From NCBI RefSeq assembly GCF_016464385.1, contig NZ_JADMLH010000025.1, forward strand, positions 1-64,000: DNA of 64,000 nt. The letters run 5' to 3'. Shown here piece by piece: positions 41,397 through 48,164 of the stretch. Made by a program: the position numbers and the translations under genes. Under the pieces are notes generated by a model. That model did not search any database. It was given only the letters and a program-made list of their open reading frames with translations, and had not been told where the DNA came from. Source of the DNA: Nucisporomicrobium flavum (GTDB lineage Bacteria > Actinomycetota > Actinomycetes > Mycobacteriales > Micromonosporaceae). How positions within the stretch are numbered: position 1 is the first letter of the stretch; every line of letters begins with the position of its first letter.

Positions 41397-42965
41397 GTGC
41401 AGTTCCTGGATCTGGCAGCCACCTCGGCAGCCGTCGCCGCCGTTTCGGGCCGGAAGGCCAAGGTCGACCTGCTCGCCGACGCCCTGCGCCGGCTGGAGCA
41501 GGTTGAGATCGCAGCCGGTTCGGCTTACCTGGCCGGCGAGCTGCGGCAGCGGCAGACCGGCGTCGGTTACGCCGCCCTGCGCGACCTGCCCGCGCCCGCC
41601 GCCGAGGGCAGCCTGACCGTCGCCGAGGTGGACGAGCGCATCGCCGCGATCTCCGTGGTCTCGGGCGCCGGGTCGCAGGCCCGACGGCGGGAGCTGGTCG
41701 CCGCCTTGTTCGGGCGGGCCACCGCCGAGGAGCAGCGGCTGCTCGTGGGGCTCTTCGGCGGCGAGTTACGTCAGGGCGCCCAGGCCGGCCTGCTCGCCGA
41801 CGCGATCGCGCGGGCCGCTGAGGTTCCGCTCACCGCCGTGCGCCGGGCCCTCCTGCTGTCCGGTGATCTCAAGCAGGTGGCGGTGGCCGCGTTGACCGGG
41901 GGAGCGCCCGCGCTGGCCGACATCAGCCTGCGGGTGGGCACTCCGCTCAGCCCGATGCTGGCCGGCAGCGCGCCCGACGTCGGTGCCGCACTGCTCGCTA
42001 CAGGGGCGCCTGCGACCGTCGATGTGAAGCTGGACGGGATCCGCATCCAGGTGCACCGTTCCGGCGACGAGGTGGCCGTCTTCACCCGCAGCCTCGACGA
42101 CATCACCCCGCGGCTGCCCGAGGTGGTGGCCGCGGTCCGCGCCCTTCCCGTGCGCGACGTCGTGCTCGACGGCGAGGCGATGGCGCTGGACGCCGACGGT
42201 CGCCCGCGGCCGTTCCAGGAGACGTCGAGCCGGGCGGCCACCCGCGGTGCCCGGCGCGGTGCCAAGGACGGGCCGACATCCGGGCCGGCGCTCGTGCCGT
42301 ACTTCTTCGACCTGCTGCATCTCGACGGCACGGACCTGCTCGACGAGCCGGGCCGTGTCCGCTGGTCGGCGCTCGCCGACACCCTGCCGCGGGCGCTCAT
42401 CGTCGGTCGCCGCACGGTGGAGACGGAGGAGCAGGCCAAGGAGGCGTTCGCCGAGGCCCTTGCCGCCGGTCAGGAAGGCGTCGTGATCAAAGCCCAGGAC
42501 GCACCGTACGACGTGGGCCGCCGCGGCGCCGCCTGGGTGAAGGTGAAGCCCCGGCACACGCTCGACCTGGTCGTCCTCGCAGTCGAATGGGGTCACGGCC
42601 GGCGCAAAGGCTGGCTGTCCAACTTGCACCTGGGCGCGCGCGATCCGCGTACGGGCGGCTTCGTGATGCTGGGCAAGACCTTCAAGGGCCTGACCGACGA
42701 GCTGCTGCGCTGGCAGACCGAGCGGTTCAAGGAACTGGCCGTCGACGATTCCGGCTGGGTCGTCACCGTACGCCCCGAGCAGGTCGTCGAGATCGCCTTC
42801 GACGGCGTACAGACGTCCCCGCGCTACCCGGGCGGCGTGGCGCTGCGGTTCGCCCGCGTGCTGCGCTACCGCGATGACAAGCGAGCAGAGGAGGCCGACA
42901 CGATCGACATGGTGAAGGCGATAGGCCTGCCCCCAGCCGCAGATCAGCCCGGCCTGCCGATGTAA
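41397..42965 (+). CDS. ATP-dependent DNA ligase (LigB-type)
   Basis: Joins nicks using ATP. 522 residues from GTG 41397. An N-terminal domain typical of actinobacterial/archaeal-like ligases (about 1-180; 'VQFLDLAATSAAVAAVSGR') precedes the adenylation domain, with nucleophile Lys211 in 'VDVKLDGIRIQVH', 'VLDGEAMALD' (motif III) and 'GVVIKAQDAPYDVGRRG' (motif IV). The C-terminal OB-fold carries motif V 'WVKVKP'. It resembles mycobacterial LigB more than LigC or LigD (no polymerase or nuclease domain). Probably accessory to the NAD-dependent ligase. Standalone gene. Confidence 0.94.
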   Translation: MQFLDLAATSAAVAAVSGRKAKVDLLADALRRLEQVEIAAGSAYLAGELRQRQTGVGYAALRDLPAPAAEGSLTVAEVDERIAAISVVSGAGSQARRRELVAALFGRATAEEQRLLVGLFGGELRQGAQAGLLADAIARAAEVPLTAVRRALLLSGDLKQVAVAALTGGAPALADISLRVGTPLSPMLAGSAPDVGAALLATGAPATVDVKLDGIRIQVHRSGDEVAVFTRSLDDITPRLPEVVAAVRALPVRDVVLDGEAMALDADGRPRPFQETSSRAATRGARRGAKDGPTSGPALVPYFFDLLHLDGTDLLDEPGRVRWSALADTLPRALIVGRRTVETEEQAKEAFAEALAAGQEGVVIKAQDAPYDVGRRGAAWVKVKPRHTLDLVVLAVEWGHGRRKGWLSNLHLGARDPRTGGFVMLGKTFKGLTDELLRWQTERFKELAVDDSGWVVTVRPEQVVEIAFDGVQTSPRYPGGVALRFARVLRYRDDKRAEEADTIDMVKAIGLPPAADQPGLPM

Positions 42966-43060
42966 CCGCTGCCGGGCCTGCTGCCGGGCACGCCGCCGGC
43001 TGCTGCTGCAGTCTCCGACCGCCGCTGCGGGGCGCCAGTGACCGCCGCCGGCGGGCACCC

Positions 43061-43259
43061 GCCGACCGTCGCTACAGCGCGGCCAGCGACCGCCTGCTGC
43101 CGGGCACCCGCCGAGCGCAGCGACCGCCGCCGCTGCGCGCCCCGCCGACCGTCGCTATAGCGCGGCCAGCGACCGCCTGCTGCCGGGCACCCGCCGAGCG
43201 CAGCGACCGCCGCCGCTGCGCGCCCCGCCGACCGTCGCTACAGCGCGGCCAGCGACCGC
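43061..43259. repeat. 83-bp tandem repeat reproducing the end of the adjacent gene
   Basis: Two full copies (43061-43143, 43144-43226; one visible mismatch) and a 33-bp third copy (43227-43259) lying inside the minus-strand gene ending at 43238. Each copy contains the gene's last codons and stop (CTACAGCGCGGCCAGCGACC on the plus strand). The DNA between 42966 and 43060 is similar in composition with no gene. Confidence 0.9.
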
Positions 43260-43675
43260 ACGTAGTTCACCTGCTGATGGACGAACGTCACCTGCGCCTG
43301 GTCCGTCACCGGGATCCGAGCGACGTACTGCCGCGTCCCGTTGGTCACCGTCACCTGCACCGTCCCACGCGGGATCGTCACCTTGACCAGCAAAAACAGC
43401 AAGCTGAACACCGTCAGCACGCAGAACCCGGCGATGGCCGCGACGATCGCCCAGGTCGGGATCTTCGTCTCGTTGTGCCAGTAGTCGTGCACGGTCCAGG
43501 TCGACCCCGCCAGTGGGATGTCACCGGCCGGGGTGTGCACGACCGTCGAGGTGATGCCCATGTCCCCGATCTGGACGATCACCGGGCCCGCGGTGGCCGG
43601 CACGTCCGGCGGCGGCACCGCGGGTATGGGCACGCTCCACGGGTCACTCGGGTTCGCATCCTGGGGAAACGTCAC
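43238..43675 (-). CDS. Single-helix membrane protein, unknown
   Basis: 145 residues from GTG 43675. A Pro-rich N-terminus ('PWSVPIPAVPPPDVPA') and a beta-rich segment ('VIVQIGDMGITSTVVHTPAG') precede a membrane helix at about 75-100 ('AIVAAIAGFCVLTVFSLLFLL'). A basic C-terminal domain follows ('GTVQVTVTNGTRQYVARIPV'). I recognise no named family. Its last seven codons are duplicated in the 83-bp repeats immediately downstream. The start is uncertain; the frame stays open upstream to 43762. Confidence 0.75.
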   Translation of the reverse strand: MTFPQDANPSDPWSVPIPAVPPPDVPATAGPVIVQIGDMGITSTVVHTPAGDIPLAGSTWTVHDYWHNETKIPTWAIVAAIAGFCVLTVFSLLFLLVKVTIPRGTVQVTVTNGTRQYVARIPVTDQAQVTFVHQQVNYVRSLAAL

Positions 43676-44043
43676 CTGCAAAACCCTAGCCGTGCCCACA
43701 ACGGCACGAAACTCCCGCGCCCACGCCAAGCCCAACCCGCAGGACCCCGCGCCAAGCTGCAACTCGCGGGCCGAGGGTCAAGCCCCGGCCCGACAGCCGC
43801 GACGCTCCAAGCCTCAGGCTGCCGGCCGCGCGCCGGGCCTCAACCCGCGGGCGGCGTACGAAGCCCCAACCGGCCGGCCGTGCGTCCGGCCCTGACCCGC
43901 GGGCCGCGCGCCAAGTTTCAACCCGACCAGCCGTGACGCTCCAAGCTTCAACCCGCTGGCCGCGCGCCAAGCGCCCACATCAAGCCTCAACCCACGGGCC
44001 GCGCGCCAACCCTCAACCCGCGGCCGACGCGACAGACATCCGC
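43676..44043. repeat. Imperfect repeats of about 33-36 bp, no gene
   Basis: About 370 bp in which the motif CAAGCCTCAACCCGCGGGCC or variants recurs (for example near 43830, 43900, 43950, 43985, 44010). Diverged minisatellite. Possible frames give only repeat-derived Gly/Arg/Leu-rich peptides. Confidence 0.6.
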
Positions 44044-44865
44044 TCAATCCGGCTGACGGTCCACCGGCGCGGCCACCACCCGCTCATCGGCCTCCGCCAC
44101 CCGGTCCACCCGCTCCTTCTTCGGCGCGTCCCCGCGCGCCTCCTTGCGTACCTGCAGCCCGAACACGATCAGCGCCATGACTGCGAACAGCCACCACTGG
44201 ATCGCGTACCCGCCGTTCTGCCAGGAGTCCTCGTGGTCGATCGAGACCTTCGAGAATCCCGGCGAGGGGTCGCTGACCAGCACGTACGCGCCGTACACCG
44301 GGTACGGGAGCTCGCCCGCCAGGTGCGGCAGGGAGATGCGGCGGGTGTCGATGCGGCCGTCGCGGCGGGCGATGCCGGAGGGGCGGCTCTCCGAGAGGTG
44401 GAGCTGGCCGACCACCGTGACGTCGCCCGTGGGTGGTGGGGTGGCGACCGGTGCGGAGATGGCGTCGCCGTTGGCGGACGGTACCCACCCCCGGCCGATC
44501 AGCACTGCCGTGCCGTCGGCGAGGACGAGGGGGGTCACGATCTCGAAGCCGACTTTGCTGTCGACCGTACGCCCGCGGGCCTGGATCTCGTGCGTGGCGT
44601 CGTACCGTCCGGTGACGGTGACCTTCGTCCAGGCCTTGCTCTTGCCGGGTTGTTCGCCGAGTTTGCCGGCCGCAGTGGGCTTGACCAGCACCGAGGTCAG
44701 CGGCACTGAGGGGGCGGAGTCGGCCGCGTCGATGCGGTCGTTGACCGCGTCGCGTTCGTGGTACCGGTGCAGCTGCCAGTTGCCGAGCATGACCATGATC
44801 ACCGACGCGATCACCGTCAACGCCGTCGCGGTGAGCCACCGTGGGGTGAGCATGAACCGGTACAC
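44044..44865 (-). CDS. SURF1-family cytochrome c oxidase assembly protein
   Basis: 273 residues. Membrane helices near the N-terminus ('LTATALTVIASVIMVMLGNW') and near residue 230 ('WWLFAVMALIVFGLQVRKEA') enclose an extracytoplasmic domain. SURF1 signatures: 'GNWQLHRYHERDAVNDRI', 'RYDATHEIQARGR', 'GFEIVTPLVLADG', 'VLIGRGWVP'. Assists haem a insertion into cytochrome aa3 oxidase. The last 40 residues are a charged tail. Divergent from cobB across 113 bp. Confidence 0.93.
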   Translation of the reverse strand: MYRFMLTPRWLTATALTVIASVIMVMLGNWQLHRYHERDAVNDRIDAADSAPSVPLTSVLVKPTAAGKLGEQPGKSKAWTKVTVTGRYDATHEIQARGRTVDSKVGFEIVTPLVLADGTAVLIGRGWVPSANGDAISAPVATPPPTGDVTVVGQLHLSESRPSGIARRDGRIDTRRISLPHLAGELPYPVYGAYVLVSDPSPGFSKVSIDHEDSWQNGGYAIQWWLFAVMALIVFGLQVRKEARGDAPKKERVDRVAEADERVVAAPVDRQPD

Positions 44866-44978
44866 GGTCCGAGGCTACCCGGGTGTCCACCGGCGCTCGC
44901 GGCTGGCAGGTAGGGTGCGACATCCGGGGCGTCAATATCATGTCGCCGCCGCTTTCCGTATCCCCGAGGGAGCCACTG

Positions 44979-46694
44979 ATGTCCAGCCAACCCCGCCTGG
45001 TGGTGAGCGCCCCCTCGTCCGGGCACGGCAAGACCGCCATCGCGGTCGGACTGCTGGCTGCTTGCGCGGCTCGGGGCGTTCCGGCGGCCGGGTTCAAGGT
45101 GGGACCCGATCACACCGACGCCGCTTATCTGGGCCTCGCCGCGGGGCGTCCGGGCCGCAACCTGGACCCGCGGCTGGTCGGTTCGCACCGTATCGCCCCG
45201 CTGTTCGCGCACGGCGCGGCCGGCTCGGAGATGGCGGTCATCGAGGGTGCGATGGGCCTGTTCGACAGCCTGACCGGGCAGCCGGAGATCGACGGCACCG
45301 CGGCGGTCGCGGCCGCGCTCCGCGCCCCGGTGCTGCTCGTGGTCGACGTCGCCGCGATGGGGCATTCGCTCGCCGCGCTGGTGCACGGCTTCCGCATGTT
45401 CGACGAGATGGTGCACCTCGGCGGCGTCGTGCTGAACCGCGTCGCGTCGCCACGGCACGAGGAGATGCTGCGTACGGCCCTGGACGATATCGGCATGCCC
45501 GTACTCGGTGCGCTCCGTCGCGGTGATCTCCCCGCGGTCCTGCCGGCGCGGTCGCAGGGGCCGGTCCCGGTCGCGCACCGCACGGTCGAGGCGATCCGCG
45601 CCGTACGCCGTCTGGGTGAAGCCGTCGCCGGCGCGCTGGACCTGGACCGCATCATGGCGCTCGCCGACACCGCCCCGGCCCTGCCCGCCCCCGCCTGGTC
45701 ACCGACGGACGCCCTGGCCGAGGCCACCGGCGAGCCGCCTGTCCCGCCGGAACAGCGTCCGGTGATCGCGCTCGCGGGCGGCCCCGGTGCGCCCTACACG
45801 TACGTCGAGACGGCGGAGCTCCTCACGGCCGCGGGAGCGGACGTCGTCGTGATCGACCCGCTCCGCGACGAGACGCTGCCGCCCGGCACCCGCGGCCTGA
45901 TGATCGGCGCCGGCCTCCCGGAGAGCTACGCGGAGGAGCTGTCCGCCAACCGCCGCCTCAACGCCGCGGTGTCCCGCCTCGCCCACGACGGCGGCCCGAT
46001 CATCGCGGAAGGCGTCGGCCTGCCCTGGCTCGGCCACGACTTCGACGGCCGCCCGATGTGCGGCATCCTCGACGCGACGGCGACGACCGCGGCCCAGACC
46101 GTGGCCGGCTACCGCGAGGCCACAGCGCCGTCGACCTCGGTCCTGGCGCCGGCCGGAGCCCGCATCACCGGCTACAAACAGCACCGCGCGATCGTCGGGC
46201 CGCGCGCCGGGCAGGTGCCGGCCTGGACCTGGTCGGGCGGCAACCCGGAAGGCTTCGTCTGGCGGCAGGTCCACGCCTCGCAGTTGGGCCTGCACTGGGC
46301 GGGAGCCCCGGAGATCGCCCGCCGCCTGGTCGCGGCGACCATCCCGGCCGGAGGCCGCGTCCCGGCAACCCCGATCGCCGCCCACGCGACGGTCTCGCCG
46401 TCCGCGGGTCACTCGGCCGCGGTTTCACCGGGCGCCGGGCATGCTACGGCCGTTTCGCTGGGCGCCGGTCACGCTGCGGCGGTCTCGCCGGGCGCCGGTC
46501 ACGCTGCGGCCGTTCCGCCGGGCGCTGGGCACGCTGCGGCGGTCTCGCCGGTGGCCGGCCACGCGGCCGCGGTGCCGGCGCAGCCGCCGGGCCCGCCGGC
46601 GGACCCGGACGAGGATCCGGGCGAGGCCACGTTGTCGCTCTCGGCCCTGACAATCCACAACCAGGACCAAGGTACGGCCACACCGGCGCAGTGA
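44979..46694 (+). CDS. cobB: Cobyrinate a,c-diamide synthase with altered glutaminase site
   Basis: ATP-dependent amidation of the a- and c-carboxylates of (hydrogeno)cobyrinate. 571 residues. N-terminal synthetase: 'SAPSSGHGKTAIAVGLL' (P-loop), 'GFKVGPDHTDAAYL', 'EGAMGLFDS'. The C-terminal type-1 glutaminase half has 'LMIGAGLPESYAEELSAN' and the final His ('SQLGLHW'), but the nucleophile position reads 'AEGVGLPWLG' where the family has AEC-x-GL: Gly345 (GGC) replaces Cys (TGC). It may therefore depend on free ammonia or be impaired. The tail has six 10-residue repeats. GAGGGAG precedes ATG 44979. Confidence 0.88.
   Translation: MSSQPRLVVSAPSSGHGKTAIAVGLLAACAARGVPAAGFKVGPDHTDAAYLGLAAGRPGRNLDPRLVGSHRIAPLFAHGAAGSEMAVIEGAMGLFDSLTGQPEIDGTAAVAAALRAPVLLVVDVAAMGHSLAALVHGFRMFDEMVHLGGVVLNRVASPRHEEMLRTALDDIGMPVLGALRRGDLPAVLPARSQGPVPVAHRTVEAIRAVRRLGEAVAGALDLDRIMALADTAPALPAPAWSPTDALAEATGEPPVPPEQRPVIALAGGPGAPYTYVETAELLTAAGADVVVIDPLRDETLPPGTRGLMIGAGLPESYAEELSANRRLNAAVSRLAHDGGPIIAEGVGLPWLGHDFDGRPMCGILDATATTAAQTVAGYREATAPSTSVLAPAGARITGYKQHRAIVGPRAGQVPAWTWSGGNPEGFVWRQVHASQLGLHWAGAPEIARRLVAATIPAGGRVPATPIAAHATVSPSAGHSAAVSPGAGHATAVSLGAGHAAAVSPGAGHAAAVPPGAGHAAAVSPVAGHAAAVPAQPPGPPADPDEDPGEATLSLSALTIHNQDQGTATPAQ
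46389..46568 (+). repeat. 30-bp in-frame tandem repeat, six copies
   Basis: Six consecutive 30-bp units in the 3' end of cobB, for example GCGGTCTCGCCGGGCGCCGG at 46479, encoding an A-V-S-P-G-A-G-H-A-A unit. Copies are diverged at third positions. Confidence 0.9.
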
Positions 46695-46808
46695 CACCAA
46701 AGCTCGCGACCGCCCGGCTGCCTGACCGAGGCGAGTGAGTCACGCCCAGCGCCGACCCGCGGCCTGTGCTTTCTCCAAGCTCGCGCGGCACCCGGCCGTT
46801 CGACGTCG

Positions 46809-46872
46809 GGCTCGTGCGGCACTCGGCTCGTGCGGCACTCGGCTCGTGCGGCACTCGGCTCGTGCGGCACTC
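46809..46872. repeat. 16-bp tandem repeat, four exact copies
   Basis: GGCTCGTGCGGCACTC repeated head to tail at 46809, 46825, 46841 and 46857 with no mismatch. Confidence 0.97.
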
Positions 46873-46962
46873 GCCCGCTCGACGTCCGCCCGCTCGACGT
46901 CCGCCCGCTCGACGTCCGCCCGCTCGACGTCCGCCCGCTCGACGTCCGCCCGCTCGGCGTCC
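46873..46962. repeat. 15-bp tandem repeat, six copies
   Basis: GCCCGCTCGACGTCC at 46873, 46888, 46903, 46918 and 46933 exactly, and a sixth copy (46948) with one mismatch. It abuts the 16-bp array directly. Confidence 0.97.
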
Positions 46963-47114
46963 GGCCGCGTGGCACTCGCCCGTCCGGGGCACCCGGTCCG
47001 GGCGCGAATCCCAGCTCAACGACCGCATCGGCGTGCCGTCAGGCGACACGCCGGACGGCAATTGTCGCAGGGCGGCCTTACGGTGAGGGGGCCCCGCGTG
47101 AAGGGAGAACAACC

Positions 47115-47720
47115 GTGGCCGACCGTGTGCCCCTGGACTTCGACCCACCCGTGCGTCGGATCCGGGCACTGCTGCTGGGCATCACCGACGACCATCTCAC
47201 CGCGCCGACCCCCTGTCCGGATTGGACGGTCGGCGACCTGCTCGATCACATCATGAGCCTCGCCTGGGCGTTCACCCAGGCGGCCCAGAAGCGAACGGAC
47301 GCCCCCGGCACCGACACGGCCCCGCCGCAACCCTCAGCGGCCAACCTCTCACGGCACTGGCGCAGCCGCCTCCCCGTGGTCCTGGAAGAGCTCTCGACAG
47401 CCTGGAAGGACCCCACGGCCTGGGAGGGCACGGCCCGGGCCGGCGGTGTCACCATGCCTGCCGCCGCGATGGGCACAGTGGCGATCAACGAGGTGACCAT
47501 GCACGGCTGGGACCTCGCCCGCGCCACCGGCCAGGAGTATGCGGCGGATCCCCGCATCCTCGAGACCATCATCGAGTTCCTGTCCCAGGGCCCGGCCGAG
47601 GGCACCCCCGGATTCCTCGGCCCGGTCTTCCCCACGGACGACGAGGCGACGCTCCTCGACCAGGCGGTGGCGCTCGCCGGCCGAAACCCGCACTGGCGCC
47701 CGCTCTCGGCCCCGCACTGA
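47115..47720 (+). CDS. TIGR03086/mycothiol-maleylpyruvate-isomerase-like (DinB fold) protein
   Basis: 201 residues from GTG 47115 (AAGGGAGAA upstream). The four-helix DinB/MDMPI fold is indicated by 'TPCPDWTVGDLLDHIMSL' and 'INEVTMHGWDLARATGQEY', the two metal-ligand regions (His in DHI and in MHGWD). The family includes mycothiol-dependent isomerases and many uncharacterised actinobacterial proteins of the TIGR03086 type. A thiol-transfer role using mycothiol is possible. Standalone gene between two repeat-rich spacers. Confidence 0.87.
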   Translation: MADRVPLDFDPPVRRIRALLLGITDDHLTAPTPCPDWTVGDLLDHIMSLAWAFTQAAQKRTDAPGTDTAPPQPSAANLSRHWRSRLPVVLEELSTAWKDPTAWEGTARAGGVTMPAAAMGTVAINEVTMHGWDLARATGQEYAADPRILETIIEFLSQGPAEGTPGFLGPVFPTDDEATLLDQAVALAGRNPHWRPLSAPH

Positions 47721-48164
47721 CACCCACCCGGCAAACGCACCCGCCGCCCACGGCCCGGCGCGATCCGGACAGCGATCGGCGTCTGGTCCGCGGCTGACGG
47801 CCGGACGGCGGTCGGCGCCCGGGCTGCGATTGGCGCCCGGACAGCGATCGCCGCCCGGGCCGCGGTTGACCGCCGGACAGCGATCGCCGCCGCGCCGCGA
47901 CTCGGAGCGCGGGTTGACGCCGGGTCGCGACTCGGAGCGCGGGTTGACGCCGGGCTGCGACTCCGAGCGTGGTTGACGCCGGGTCGCGACTCGGAGCGCG
48001 GGTTGACAGCCGGGCCGCGGTTTGACGGTCAGGCCGTTGTTGACGGCCGGGCTGCGATCAGCGGCCGGTGGTGGTTGATGGCCAGCCGCGATCCGAGCCC
48101 GCACTGTCGCCCGAACGAGAACCGGGCCGGACCGCCAACGGCGGCCCGGCCCGATCCCGGCCCT
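47721..48164. repeat. Intergenic region with 30-bp tandem repeats
   Basis: About 440 bp without a supported gene. A 30-bp unit (CGCGACTCGGAGCGCGGGTT plus ten bases) recurs at 47896, 47926, 47956 and 47985. Looser related units containing GGTTGAC or CGGACAGCGATCG flank it from about 47770 to 48080. Confidence 0.75.

Larger units (their letters stand above)
46695..47114. other. Repeat-containing intergenic region, no supported gene
   Basis: About 420 bp. Two adjacent minisatellites (46809-46872 and 46873-46962) occupy the middle. The rest has no frame with coding character. The last 20 bp carry the AAGGGAGAA ribosome-binding site of the next gene. Confidence 0.65.

Noticed and set aside
46809..46962. 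Possible CRISPR array
   Set aside because: Units are 15-16 bp and directly adjoining without unique spacers; no cas genes.
47349..48104. Minus-strand frame with RSESRPGVNP-type repeats
   Set aside because: Antisense to the 47115 gene and then derived from the 30-bp minisatellite; no ribosome-binding site or known family.
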